Shown: positions 26,564 to 35,437, numbered from the stretch's first letter. The stretch is 64,000 nucleotides of DNA from Planctomycetia bacterium (GCA_021414115.1 JAIOPD010000120.1:18507-82506), one strand, 5' to 3'. The notes: generated by a model from the letters alone, not told the origin. Program-made: numbers and translations.

Positions 26564-26605
26564 TCGCCCGCCTCAAGCCAAACCTGTGGCTCTAATGCGA
26601 TCTCA
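26564..26605 (-). repeat. 42-base repeat, copy 2
   Basis: Covers the end of the metallopeptidase gene and the bases after its stop; partner of 25888-25929. Confidence 0.6.
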
Positions 26606-27209
26606 ACACCGGCAGGATGTTTCTCACGAAGACCCGCCAGACGGTCGCGAATGCCACGCCGAATTCAGGGCCATGAGCGAGGTCTTCGAAGTCGGCCTGC
26701 TCGATATAGCCAAAAGTCAGATCAGCAGCAGCTTTTTCGAGCGAGTAGTTCCACGCGAGGCTGTGCGCCCACTCGTGAATCAGGGTGTTTACGACCGAAT
26801 CGCACGCCAAGGTGTAGTCGATCGTGATCACAAACCTGTTGTCGCGGCGAATACAGTAGCCGTCGAGGTCCGGGTCTGTTTTTCCGGCACGAACGATGAC
26901 GGGCAGGGCAGGTGGGCAGTGAATCCGTAGGTTTTCAGCTACGAGCCCAACGCTCTCGTAGCCCGGGCGGTTACGAAACGTGCAGAGCGACGACTTGGCC
27001 GAGCTGCCTCCTTCGATGGTGCCCTGACTGTGATGAACAAGAGTAGTCGCTCCGGGGAAAGCCCGCCGGTGATGGCAGATGACGACGCCCGGCCGGCACT
27101 GCGTTGATGGCATATCACGGTGGCCCTTAGGATAAGATCCGGTGCTGACCGCGATCTTATCGATGCGCCTGTCGAGCGCAACACCTCCGAGAGTGGCCGT
27201 GTTCAACAT
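26592..27209 (-). CDS. Zinc metallopeptidase-like protein (HEWAH motif)
   Basis: 205 residues. The zinc signature HEXXH appears as VNTLIHEWAHSLAW (about residues 148-161), and a distal acidic/His segment (DFEDLAHGPEFGVAFA) could supply the third ligand, as in SprT-like proteins. The N-terminal part contains HHRRAFPGATTLVHHSQGTIEGGSS, whose role is unknown. Short SprT/HEXXH proteins are common on plasmids and phages, where they may protect DNA from cross-linked proteins. ATG at 27209 is behind a GGGGGCA stretch. The stop lies in a repeated 42-base segment. Confidence 0.65.
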   Translation of the reverse strand: MLNTATLGGVALDRRIDKIAVSTGSYPKGHRDMPSTQCRPGVVICHHRRAFPGATTLVHHSQGTIEGGSSAKSSLCTFRNRPGYESVGLVAENLRIHCPPALPVIVRAGKTDPDLDGYCIRRDNRFVITIDYTLACDSVVNTLIHEWAHSLAWNYSLEKAAADLTFGYIEQADFEDLAHGPEFGVAFATVWRVFVRNILPVLRSH

Positions 27210-27651
27210 TTTCTGCCCCCAACACCCCCTTCGGACTCAAGTGTGCAAATAACTGTACATCTGCCACCCCTCGAATAACGCACGCGATTTCGACCCTGAT
27301 CGGCCCGCTGGCGAACGGTTTCGCAGTCAAAAAGCGGCTCATGAACTCGATACCGAGGCCGAAAAGCTGTGCTTGCCCCTCGAGTGCGCAGTTATTTGCG
27401 GCGTTGCTGACACGCTCGAAATACGCGGAATAAGGCGGTTTGCCGGGTTTTCTGCGTGTTGGGTGTCGTTGGCAGACGTGCTCATGGGTGCCGAACAGCA
27501 TCCTTTTTGAAGCGCACGGCAGATAACGGGGTAATGAAGCGATACGCAGTGACCGCAGCCCTCGCTGCTCACCATGGGCTGGCCTCGAATTGACCGTGAT
27601 CATCCAGCATAGGCGGCGGCCATGCTTGTAGATCCACCGCTGGAGCGACCC
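27210..27651. other. Intergenic stretch between metallopeptidase and sigma-factor genes
   Basis: 442 bases. A 148-codon minus-strand frame overlaps most of it but has neither a ribosome binding site nor recognisable content, so no gene is called. It should hold the metallopeptidase promoter. Confidence 0.4.
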
Positions 27652-28281
27652 TCAGCCCACGGTTCCGATTGCCTTGGCGATCATCTCCTGAGCTTCCTGC
27701 CATTTTCTTTGGACCGTCCGGCGTGACAGCCCGAGGGCGTGCGCCGTCGCGTTCTGGTCTAGCCCCAAGTACCACGCAAGTTTGAAGACCTCGCGATGGT
27801 CATCCGGCAGTTGCTCGACTGCCGCATGAAAACTTTCCCAGCGATCTAGTGGGATTTCTTCGTCGGAGTCAGTCTCTTGAGCTACCTCGTCGACATGGAA
27901 AACATCTCCCTGCGAGCCTTCCCGGGCATTGGTTCCGTGATTAACGGCGTAGCTCATCGGCCCCGAGTGCTTTCTCGCCAAGTCGATGAGTTCCCGCTGG
28001 ATCTGGGTCGCCAGCAGGCCCATGAGGCCTCGCGGTGATTCCGGCACGGTGTCTCCCAGCGCCCTGTACAGCCTGATGGCGGCATTCTGGGCCACGTCGT
28101 CGGTGTTGTCCCATCTCCGGACCTTGGCGAACTTTCCAAGGAGCCGGCTCGATAGCTCTCGCAGTCGGCCTTGGCAGAGTTCGATGATCTTGTCCCGGGC
28201 GCAACTTTCTCCGGCCGCCAAGCGATTCAGGCACTGGGCCAGCTCGTGGGCGAGTTCGGGGGGTAATGCATCGGCAGGCAT
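27652..28281 (-). CDS. ECF-like sigma factor of a mobile regulatory module
   Basis: 209 residues. Region 2 is recognisable (RKLRELSSRLLGKF-like start, then RWDNTDDVAQNAAIRLYRALGD and RGLMGLLATQIQRELIDLARKH). Region 4 is DDHREVFKLAWYLGLDQNATAHALGLSRRTVQRKWQEA. This is the type seen beside Ser/Thr kinases in Planctomycetes. It is divergently transcribed from a small membrane protein, a kinase and another membrane protein at 28528-32799, with the repeated motif (28467) in the shared upstream region. A regulatory circuit in which the kinase module controls, or is controlled by, the sigma factor is likely but not shown by sequence. Confidence 0.85.
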   Translation of the reverse strand: MPADALPPELAHELAQCLNRLAAGESCARDKIIELCQGRLRELSSRLLGKFAKVRRWDNTDDVAQNAAIRLYRALGDTVPESPRGLMGLLATQIQRELIDLARKHSGPMSYAVNHGTNAREGSQGDVFHVDEVAQETDSDEEIPLDRWESFHAAVEQLPDDHREVFKLAWYLGLDQNATAHALGLSRRTVQRKWQEAQEMIAKAIGTVG

Positions 28282-28466
28282 GGCCGGGCGAGGGTTTTAT
28301 GGGTGATGACCGGGCTACTCGCGATCGGCCCAGAGTCTAGCCTCCGGCCGGTTTTCCCAAGCCGGCGTTCGCGTGCCAGTCCAAATCGGGGGCACGGTCT
28401 GTGGGCCTTTAAAGAAGTCTTGGCGCCCGAGGCCAGCCATTCTCGCCATCTAGGTTAGCGGAGCGA

Positions 28467-28482
28467 TTTTCATATCTAAATC
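28467..28482 (-). promoter_or_regulatory. Motif GATTTAGATATGAAAA, copy 3
   Basis: One base different from copies 1 and 2. It lies in the divergent gap between the sigma factor and the plus-strand small membrane protein gene, 46 bases before the latter's start. Confidence 0.6.
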
Positions 28483-28527
28483 GTGCCGCCGAATGTCCGC
28501 CCTGAAACATCCCTGACGGAGTCAGCC

Positions 28528-28803
28528 ATGGGTTCCCTCGCCAGCACGAATCGCCAGCCGATTACCGGCGTAAAGCCTGTCGGCCGGTTGAATCCATTTC
28601 CGCCCGCCCCAAAAAGTGTTCGCGTCGTGAGCGTGTTCAGCGAAGAACAGCACGAGCTTTCCCCAGCCGGCAGGGTGGGCGAGTGCCCGCGAAGTCACCA
28701 TGGCGCGCTATGGTCGCTGTGGCTCCTTGGAATCACGGTGTTTGCTGGACTCGTCATCGCAGCTCTTTTTCGTGCCCACCTCTGGAATCATCTGAGCAAT
28801 TGA
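28528..28803 (+). CDS. Small single-pass membrane protein
   Basis: 91 residues from the ATG at 28528 (GACGGAG upstream). A polar N-terminal part of about 65 residues precedes one C-terminal membrane helix (LWSLWLLGITVFAGLVIAALF). It is divergent from the sigma factor and just ahead of the kinase. Its topology resembles that of small anti-sigma partners, but no zinc-finger motif is present, so the role is unknown. Confidence 0.5.
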   Translation: MGSLASTNRQPITGVKPVGRLNPFPPAPKSVRVVSVFSEEQHELSPAGRVGECPRSHHGALWSLWLLGITVFAGLVIAALFRAHLWNHLSN

Positions 28804-28953
28804 ATGTCTGTTTGGAGTTCAGCCTAGGTCGTGGTCGCGGCTATCAGGCACCCTTTGCGGGGCCGTACACTACCGCCGCGGTGCTTGCCCGGAGTTTTTA
28901 AAGGCTTGGGGCCGGGGCTAGATCCCGCCGAGTCACACGTTCGCAACTACAAG

Positions 28954-30936
28954 ATGTCGTTCCCCGCGCACCACAACCCCGACGAACTGGATAACGAGAG
29001 CAGCTCAGACTCTCGCTCACCCATGCCGTTTCCGGGGCAGGGCAACGATTTCGGCTTAACTCCCAAGCCCAAAGTGCGGGCCCAGCGAGTCGACCCGCTC
29101 TTGGGCATGGACTTGGGCGGCGTAAAAATCGTCAGTCTTATCGGCGAAGGGGGCATGGGGCGTGTCTACGAAGCCCTGCAGGAAAGACCATCTCGCTCGG
29201 TGGCCGTGAAGGTCATTCGGCAGGGCATCACCAGCGAAAAGACGATGCGGCGGTTCGAGCGTGAGGCTGAGTTTCTTGCGAAGCTCCAGCACCCGGGCAT
29301 CGCACAGATTTTCATAGTCGGCACGTATTCGAGTGACTTTGGCGACGTGCCGTTCTACGTGATGGAATTTATTCCCGACGCCAAGCCCATCACGAACTAC
29401 GTCCATGAAGGCACTTTTTCGCTCGAGGAAAAGCTCACGCTCTTCAAGCGGGTGTGCGAGGCCGTGTCGCATGGGCACGACAGGGGCATCGTCCATCGGG
29501 ATCTCAAGCCCGGGAACATTTTGGTGGATGCGAGCGGCAACGCGAAGGTGATCGATTTCGGCGTAGCCCGAAGCACGGACTCCGACTTGGCCCTGACGTC
29601 GATGAAGACAGACACGGGCCAACTGATCGGCACCGTGCAATACATGAGCCCGGAGCAATTCGGGCCTGATCCAGACGACCTCGATGACCGGGCCGACGTG
29701 TATTCGCTTGGAGTTGTGTTCTACGAGCTCATGTCGGGTTCGCCGCCGTATTCAGTCCGCAGGAAAGCCCTGCACGAGGCTTCGCGGGTCGTTTGCGAGG
29801 AGGTGCCTCCGCCGCTCAGGTCACTCGACAAAGCGATTCCAAGAGAGGTCAGCGCGATTGCCGAGCGGGCCCTGCAGAAGGATCGCCGGCTTCGGTATCA
29901 CACCGCAGGCGAACTTGCGGCAGACATCGGGCGGTTTCTGGACGGCAAGCCCTTAAAAGCCCAGCCGCGAGGCCTGCTCGACCGAATTCAACGCCGAGGT
30001 CAACTCAGCAAGCCAATCAGCAGGCGGGCCGGACTGGCTTTGATATTTGGGACTGTTGGAGTTGTCGGGCTAGGTCGCCTCTTGGGGCCCAGCCTGCTCG
30101 ACTTCGAAGGGTATTGGCCTCAGGCCGCCAATGTGCGGGCTTCTGCGGCTTGGACCGAGACCACCCTGAGCGTTCACGAGGGAAACTGCTACCGGCTGAC
30201 GGTTGCCGGCTCGTGCAAGGACAACGCAGGAAACACTTTCGGCCCAGAGGGCACTGCTTCGCCGGAGTTGCGATCACTGCTTGGGCCACCGGCCAATCTG
30301 GAAGCGTCGCTCAAAAAAGAGGCATTCGTAAACGAGCTTCCCCGCCGCATGTTGCTTGCCAAGGTTCAGGATTCCCGATTTGTGATTCCCGCGGGGGATG
30401 GGATCGACTTTATGGCGCCTTCGTCGGGTGACCTGTCTTTCCGCATCAATGAAGAGACCGAAGCGGACGCGGCTATCTCCGGGGATATTCGAGTGACGCT
30501 CGAGAGAATTCACCGGCCGGCGTTCATCGACGCAGGTGGCAAGACGACGATCTCCACGCGAGTAAGCCAGACCAAGTACCTGCTATTCGAGGCCGAGGGC
30601 ATCCGCTGGCAGTACCCAAACTTCAAGGGCGGCATCGAGGAGGCTGAATATCCGACTCTTCTCAATGGAATCGCTTGGTGGCCGCTGCCGGATAAGCAGA
30701 ACACCGAGGGCTGGCGAGAGTTCACGGTGACGAGCCGTACACCATTGCTAAAGACGCGGGCTTTCGCATGGGCAGCCGATCCCGATGGGCCCATGCCCGT
30801 TGTCGAGATTGCTGGAAAGAGCACTGTGGGTGAGCTGGTAACTGTTGAAAGCACGCCTTCTGGCGATCGCCGCATTACTTTTACTGCGGCCGACCAAGCC
30901 GGCGAGGTCGTGTCGTATACCCTGTCCCGGCCATGA
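28954..30936 (+). CDS. Membrane Ser/Thr protein kinase (PknB-type) with extracytoplasmic domain
   Basis: 660 residues from the ATG at 28954. The kinase domain (about 55-330) is intact: glycine loop GEGGMGRVY, VAVKVI Lys, catalytic HRDLKPGNIL, DFGVA, TVQYMSPEQF and DVYSLGVVFYELMSG. One membrane helix follows (about 352-372, LALIFGTVGVVGLGRLLG). The extracytoplasmic part (about 375-660) has no known domain but is beta-rich. It likely phosphorylates proteins on Ser/Thr in response to an external or envelope signal. It is 34 bases upstream of the next membrane protein gene, so the two are probably an operon. Confidence 0.92.
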   Translation: MSFPAHHNPDELDNESSSDSRSPMPFPGQGNDFGLTPKPKVRAQRVDPLLGMDLGGVKIVSLIGEGGMGRVYEALQERPSRSVAVKVIRQGITSEKTMRRFEREAEFLAKLQHPGIAQIFIVGTYSSDFGDVPFYVMEFIPDAKPITNYVHEGTFSLEEKLTLFKRVCEAVSHGHDRGIVHRDLKPGNILVDASGNAKVIDFGVARSTDSDLALTSMKTDTGQLIGTVQYMSPEQFGPDPDDLDDRADVYSLGVVFYELMSGSPPYSVRRKALHEASRVVCEEVPPPLRSLDKAIPREVSAIAERALQKDRRLRYHTAGELAADIGRFLDGKPLKAQPRGLLDRIQRRGQLSKPISRRAGLALIFGTVGVVGLGRLLGPSLLDFEGYWPQAANVRASAAWTETTLSVHEGNCYRLTVAGSCKDNAGNTFGPEGTASPELRSLLGPPANLEASLKKEAFVNELPRRMLLAKVQDSRFVIPAGDGIDFMAPSSGDLSFRINEETEADAAISGDIRVTLERIHRPAFIDAGGKTTISTRVSQTKYLLFEAEGIRWQYPNFKGGIEEAEYPTLLNGIAWWPLPDKQNTEGWREFTVTSRTPLLKTRAFAWAADPDGPMPVVEIAGKSTVGELVTVESTPSGDRRITFTAADQAGEVVSYTLSRP

Positions 30937-30969
30937 GTCTTATCGATCCCAAGAGACGAGGATGACCGA

Positions 30970-32799
30970 ATGTCTGAATCACAGATGAAAGAGAATGCAG
31001 CGGCGGTCAGGAAGCTACTGGGCACCACCGCCAAGCTCGCCCAGAAACAGGCGGCTCTTGCGGCGCTCAACAACGTCACGCTGCCCAAGATCTACCATGC
31101 GATCGGCAAGAAGATCTTCGGGATCGAAAAACTGCCACCCGAGCTCTCGTCACACCGTGAAAAGATCCGGGGCTTGGAGGCCCGCATTGCCGCAAGGCCC
31201 CCGGAACCAACAGCTCCACCGGCCGAAGGATTCGCAGCGAAAGCCAAGCACCTTGCTCAGCAGGCAGCGCAGAAGGCTTCCAAAGCCTCAGCCGACGCTG
31301 CCGCCTCGATGCAGATTCAGGCAGCCTACGTAACGCTCGGGAGAGAGGCCGTCGAGCGTTACGGGGAAAAGGCGGTGCCCAAGGATCTTATTGCAGGCCT
31401 CTCAGAGGCACGCCAGTCGCGTGAGGCCTTGGAAAAGGAAATTGCCGTCCTCAAGGAGGCGTCCAAATTCGGAATCCTCACCCCCATGCGAGCACTTATA
31501 GGCACACTGACACTCGCGGCCCTGCTGCTCGTATACGTCTTCGTGTTTCGAGGGGGCAGCAGCAACAAGCAAATCTATAAGGAGTTTGCGAGAACACCGA
31601 CGTCGGGTGCTGGCGATAGCCGGAAGGCAATCGCCGATTCACGTTCAGCGTCCTCTGGGCAAGGGTCAGCACAGTCCGGGGTAGCAGCGATCTCCTCTGG
31701 ATCGCCGCATCTGGCTGTGGAAGCACTGCTTGGCGAGACGTCACAGCACTACCTCGAAAATGGATTCAAGGGCATAACCCTTGGCGAGTCCTTTGAGCAA
31801 GTAAATGCCCGCACGCCGCTCACACAGACAGCGCCCGGCGAGCCCTTCCGCTACGTCACGAGCAACGGAGAGAGCTTCTGTTTCACGGAGGACAACAGAT
31901 TGGTGTGTTTCTCGCGATCGTACGAAGGCGGCGAGGAAGACTATCTCGGCAAATTGAAGGAACTGTTTGGCACCACAGACAAACCAATCCTTGAGCGCGA
32001 GGATGTGCGGTATCGTTCGGCAGGGCGAAGGACCTACGTCCGCTACACATTCCCCCAGACGCTCGTGCTTCTCGAGTTTGCAGGCGCTGTAAATCTCACG
32101 GGCGGATTAGCCCGCAAGAGGGAAGCCACGCACGTCGTGTTTCTTGACCGCAACTGGGCTGAGGATGTGCTCTCGCGATTATCTACAGCTCAGCAAACGT
32201 GTATCGACTGGGCCAAGAAGGCATCACTGCAGGTAGGGGCAGGAAAGATCGACGCCTCAGAATTGGGTGATCTAGGCGGCGTTAGAGTTCATGTGTGGGA
32301 TGGCAATCGGCCGGGGCTTTCGATTGTTGATCTTGCAACCGAAGCGAAACTAAAAGCGCAGAGAGGAGGAGACCAAGCGAAGGACCAAGAAGACTTGAGT
32401 GGTCAGCCAATCGGCACATGCGGGAGAGCTGCGCTCGCAAGGTCGCTGCCGGCTGAAGTGTTTTTCAACATGGAACGATACGAAGGTGCCCAAGTTCCTG
32501 TCTTTCTTCGCGCGGCGGCTGCTGAAAACAATGAGGATGGGAAGAAGTTTTACGCCTCACGCAGCGCCCCATTGCTCAGGCTTCTGGCAGGTGAGCTTCG
32601 GTGCTTGCAAATGCAGCAGATGTTTCCTCCCAAGACCGACGAGATTCGTTTCATGCAACGGGAGAGGGCTGGGATGACGATGGGCAGCGGCTGGTACGAG
32701 TGGAATCACGAGGACGAGACCGGTGGCTCATGGACGGTACGAAGCGGCACGGTCGACGACGCAATTCAGTTGGAATTCTTGGGAAACCGCAGCCTATAG
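30970..32799 (+). CDS. Membrane protein with N-terminal coiled coil, kinase-linked
   Basis: 609 residues. Cytoplasmic side: helical, charged, Ala-rich region (about 1-170, LAQKQAALAALNNV, AKHLAQQAAQKASKA). One membrane helix (about 178-197, MRALIGTLTLAALLLVYVFVF). Outer side: a Ser-rich linker, then a domain of about 350 residues (GFKGITLGESFEQVNARTPL, DNRLVCFSRSYEGGEEDYLGKL) without a known family. The GITLGxxxxxV pattern recurs in planctomycete proteins that sit next to kinases. Candidate substrate or partner of the kinase encoded upstream. Confidence 0.6.
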   Translation: MSESQMKENAAAVRKLLGTTAKLAQKQAALAALNNVTLPKIYHAIGKKIFGIEKLPPELSSHREKIRGLEARIAARPPEPTAPPAEGFAAKAKHLAQQAAQKASKASADAAASMQIQAAYVTLGREAVERYGEKAVPKDLIAGLSEARQSREALEKEIAVLKEASKFGILTPMRALIGTLTLAALLLVYVFVFRGGSSNKQIYKEFARTPTSGAGDSRKAIADSRSASSGQGSAQSGVAAISSGSPHLAVEALLGETSQHYLENGFKGITLGESFEQVNARTPLTQTAPGEPFRYVTSNGESFCFTEDNRLVCFSRSYEGGEEDYLGKLKELFGTTDKPILEREDVRYRSAGRRTYVRYTFPQTLVLLEFAGAVNLTGGLARKREATHVVFLDRNWAEDVLSRLSTAQQTCIDWAKKASLQVGAGKIDASELGDLGGVRVHVWDGNRPGLSIVDLATEAKLKAQRGGDQAKDQEDLSGQPIGTCGRAALARSLPAEVFFNMERYEGAQVPVFLRAAAAENNEDGKKFYASRSAPLLRLLAGELRCLQMQQMFPPKTDEIRFMQRERAGMTMGSGWYEWNHEDETGGSWTVRSGTVDDAIQLEFLGNRSL

Positions 32800-32856
32800 G
32801 AACCGGGAGATGCGTCGTTCTTACATGCTGATCCAGCGTGCTGATACCTAGAAAAA

Positions 32857-32885
32857 AGCGGCCGTGGTTTTTTGCCCCGGCCGCT
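32857..32885 (+). terminator. Terminator of the kinase operon
   Basis: AGCGGCCG (32857-32864) pairs with CGGCCGCT (32878-32885) around a T-rich loop, followed by CTTTC. It lies between two convergent genes (kinase partner and nuclease) and may serve both. Confidence 0.65.
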
Positions 32886-32900
32886 CTTTCCTCCAGCCCA

Positions 32901-33755
32901 TCACCCCCCCCACGCCCGGCACGCAGCCCGATAGCCGCATGACGAGCACGACATGACAGACGGCGCCGGATAGAACTGCCCGCCTTCGATCGCCCGCCAG
33001 ACCCGGCCCAACCCCGCCAAAGTGCGTTTCACGGCGGCTGGCTCGACCTCACGGACATGCTCCTCGACGACTGGCTCCTTGGTCTTCGTGAGCACCAAGA
33101 ACCGGGTCGCGATCTTCTTCCCCGGGCTGATCTCGCTGGCCAACTGCGCGTACAGCAACAACTGCTCACCTGAATCCTCGACCTGCTCCTGACTCCATTT
33201 GCCACGTGAAGTCTTGATGTCGGTCACCACCAGCGTGTCGCCATCCTCGGTCAGCAGATCGACCCTCCCGTACAGGTCCGGCACACCCTCGACCAGCATG
33301 CCCCGGATCTCCTCCTCGACGCCCAGCACCCGCCCATGAACGCTCGCCGCAGGGCTACTCAGGAACGCCGTGAGCATCCGTGCGGCCAGAGCATCCAGCG
33401 AGGCCCGTGTCTCTGTGCTGCCGAACTGGATCGCGTCCGGGTCGTGCGGCAGCCATGCGGAGCGATAGGCGAACAGCAGTGCATCGAGGTCGGGCTTGGG
33501 ATCGCCGGACAGAATCGCTTGGTAGTGGTGCTCGACGGCCGCGTGAATACCGGTGCCGAATACCAACGCCGCCGACACGCTCTCCTCGGGCAGGCCATCG
33601 ACGTACCGGAACTTGTATTTCAGCGGGCAGGTTCGGAACATGCTGATGGCCGACCACGAGATGTAATCCCTGCCTGTGATCTTCCGGGCGACCTCATTGG
33701 CGGGGTTGGTGTTGGCGGGCGTGAGCACCGGCAGCAGGTCAGCGCCGGCGATCAT
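32901..33755 (-). CDS. PD-(D/E)XK nuclease, Cas4/RecB-like with probable Fe-S cluster
   Basis: 284 residues. The family pattern is in order: WSAISMFRTCPLKYKFRYVDG (first Cys about 43), GTGIHAAVEHH, GRVDLL, the catalytic VVTDIKTS (Asp and Lys), EQLLLYAQLA, and a C-terminal CSSCGYRAACRAW, giving the four Cys positions expected for a Fe-S cluster as in Cas4 and AddB-like nucleases. It probably processes DNA ends. It terminates the minus-strand Ycf46 operon and overlaps the preceding gene by 4 bases (ATGA). Confidence 0.88.
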   Translation of the reverse strand: MIAGADLLPVLTPANTNPANEVARKITGRDYISWSAISMFRTCPLKYKFRYVDGLPEESVSAALVFGTGIHAAVEHHYQAILSGDPKPDLDALLFAYRSAWLPHDPDAIQFGSTETRASLDALAARMLTAFLSSPAASVHGRVLGVEEEIRGMLVEGVPDLYGRVDLLTEDGDTLVVTDIKTSRGKWSQEQVEDSGEQLLLYAQLASEISPGKKIATRFLVLTKTKEPVVEEHVREVEPAAVKRTLAGLGRVWRAIEGGQFYPAPSVMSCSSCGYRAACRAWGG

Positions 33756-34291
33756 CGAGCACCCCCAGTCGCCGCGTAGGCCCCGTTGCCGTTCGTGCTG
33801 GTGCTGGCGGTCGACTCGTCGCTCTTCAATTCGTCGATGAGGCTGCTGGCCTGCCGGATGCCGAGTTCGTCCGCCGTCTGGATGCCGAATCGCCCCCGCA
33901 GCAGCCCCACGAGGTCAATCTTCCGACGCGCGGTGATGGCCCGGAGAGCGCGAATCTGACTCACGGTGGCGGGACGGGAGCTGGGCTGGCTCGTGAACTG
34001 GGCCGGCTGGATGCGCGAAACCGTGGCGCCGCTGATGGCCGGGCTGGTACGGACCTCGATGACCTCCTGCGGCTGACTGAGTTCGCTCTCGGGTTTACTG
34101 GTCAGCCTCGCGATCTGTTCCTGCACGGCTTGCTCGCACGACTGGTAGGCCTTCTTTACGACGATCTGAAAGCCCTCGGTGTCGTTGAGGAGCGTGCTGT
34201 CGAGTTCTGCCTCGATAACGCAGGAGGCCGAGGCGCTTGAGAAATTGGGCAAGCCAACTTTCTTCGAGACGCCTGCATGGAGTTTCAACAT
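33752..34291 (-). CDS. Hypothetical protein paired with the Cas4-like nuclease
   Basis: 179 residues from the ATG at 34291, AGGAAC upstream. The N-terminal 75 residues look like a beta-alpha domain (MLKLHAGVSKKVGLPNFSSA, ACQQAVQEQIARL-like helix). A variable Ser/Pro linker precedes a short helix bundle (VSQIRALRAITARRKIDLVGLLRGRFGIQTADELG). Stop overlaps the nuclease start, so the two are translated together. Proteins of this layout accompany RecB-like nucleases on phages and plasmids; the function is unknown, perhaps ssDNA handling. Confidence 0.6.
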   Translation of the reverse strand: MLKLHAGVSKKVGLPNFSSASASCVIEAELDSTLLNDTEGFQIVVKKAYQSCEQAVQEQIARLTSKPESELSQPQEVIEVRTSPAISGATVSRIQPAQFTSQPSSRPATVSQIRALRAITARRKIDLVGLLRGRFGIQTADELGIRQASSLIDELKSDESTASTSTNGNGAYAATGGAR

Positions 34292-34373
34292 GGGATGAAG
34301 TTCCTGTTCGGGGTTGGGGAGAGATCACGGCGGCGTTGATTTCACCGCCGCCATCAAATGCCCGTGATTCACT

Positions 34374-34389
34374 GATTTAGATGTTAAAA
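34374..34389 (+). promoter_or_regulatory. Motif GATTTAGATGTTAAAA, copy 4
   Basis: Two bases different from copy 1, located 83 bases upstream of the start of the 179-residue gene, in the only sizeable gap of that part of the operon. Confidence 0.5.
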
Positions 34390-34487
34390 AGCGACGGGCG
34401 TGGGTGCAGTGAGGCTTGGGCACCTCCACCACACTCCACGCCCGTCACTTGTTGGGATCGCGGGGAATCTTCGAGCCGGTCAGCAGG

Positions 34488-34763
34488 TCACGCCGCTCGG
34501 GCCACCTGCTTCTTCGTGCCGGCCGTGGGCTTCCGCCGGGCCTTCAGCGTGCTCGTGTAGAACGGCTCACGGCACCCAAAGCCGAGCGCGTCCCAATCGA
34601 CCATGCCCGTCTCCGGGAGGTCGATCAGGTCGAGCATGCACTCGGGATCGATGTCAGAGCCAGACTCTTCGGGCCCGGTCAGCATGAAGCCACGACGACG
34701 AATCTCGTGGGAGTCTTCGCCGGTCTTCTGGGCCACGGCGTCAAACAGGTCGATGTCAGACAT
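34488..34763 (-). CDS. Small acidic protein
   Basis: 91 residues from the ATG at 34763, with AGGAGG at 34773-34778, which decides the start. The first 65 residues are acidic (MSDIDLFDAVAQKTGED, ESGSDIDPECMLDLIDLPE); the C-terminus is basic. No family recognised. Divergent from the PD-(D/E)XK gene at 34979. Confidence 0.6.
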   Translation of the reverse strand: MSDIDLFDAVAQKTGEDSHEIRRRGFMLTGPEESGSDIDPECMLDLIDLPETGMVDWDALGFGCREPFYTSTLKARRKPTAGTKKQVARAA

Positions 34764-34978
34764 ACAGACTTTCCTCCTAAGAAAAGAGATGGAACACGGA
34801 CAGGAAACACGCCCGGCAGCCAGATGGGCCGACGGGGATACGAGAACGGCTGCTTGGGAACACCCCAGCGCGGCCATGAGTTCAAATTACTTTTGCTACT
34901 CCGACCGGATGAGCCGGAGGCATCGATGGGCTATGCTGATAGCCAGTCGATCGTGCTATTGCTCGCTGAGATTTGCCG

Positions 34979-35437
34979 ATGCAGCCTTCCGCCAAGATTC
35001 CTGCGGTTCTCACCGGCGTGGCAGGCGAGTATTTCGTGGCTGCGGAGTTGTCGCGACGAGGCTACATCGCTTCGATCTCATTGCGCAACACGCGGGGCAT
35101 CGACGTTCTGGCGACCAACCAAGACGGGTCGCGGTCAGTCACGATTCAGTGCAAGACGAGCCAGAAAAAACGGAAGGGCTGGTTGTTGAACGACAAAAGC
35201 GAAGCCTTCGTCGCAGAGAACCACTTCTACGTGTTCGTTTTGCTGGGCAACGTGACGGACAGGCCCCGATACCACGTTGTTCCCAGTCAGGTTGTGGCGA
35301 AACGCGTGAAAGCCGGTCACCGCAAATGGCTCGACACGCCGGGAAAAGGCGGCCGCAAGCACGCAGACAATGCCATGCGCCTGTTCACGGATGGCGATGA
35401 CGAGTTTTTAGAGCGTTGGGATTTGTTGGGGCTTTGA
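34979..35437 (+). CDS. PD-(D/E)XK endonuclease-like protein
   Basis: 152 residues from the ATG at 34979. The nuclease core is visible: GEYFVAAELSRRGY (Glu of motif 1), NTRGIDVLATNQDGSRSVTIQCKTSQK (the D...QxK of the catalytic site), and YVFVLLGN. This is the pattern of Holliday-junction-resolvase-like and group-I-intron-associated nucleases. It is on the plus strand, against the direction of the operon around it, and so looks like a later insertion. Confidence 0.75.
   Translation: MQPSAKIPAVLTGVAGEYFVAAELSRRGYIASISLRNTRGIDVLATNQDGSRSVTIQCKTSQKKRKGWLLNDKSEAFVAENHFYVFVLLGNVTDRPRYHVVPSQVVAKRVKAGHRKWLDTPGKGGRKHADNAMRLFTDGDDEFLERWDLLGL

Larger units (their letters stand above)
25484..26591. other. 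Long non-coding region with operator-like and hairpin structures
   Basis: About 1.1 kb without a supportable gene. It contains two copies of GATTTAGATATCAAAA (25528 and, inverted, 26021), a perfect 21-bp palindrome (26152-26172), a perfect 12-bp-stem hairpin (26246-26277), and a 42-base repeat (25888-25929) whose partner lies at the end of the metallopeptidase gene. This density of structure next to replication genes is what an origin, partition site or recombination site would look like. Confidence 0.5.

Noticed and set aside
27157..27603. A 148-codon minus-strand frame overlapping the metallopeptidase start
   Set aside because: No ribosome binding site, no recognisable content, and it overlaps a better supported gene. 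Left as intergenic.
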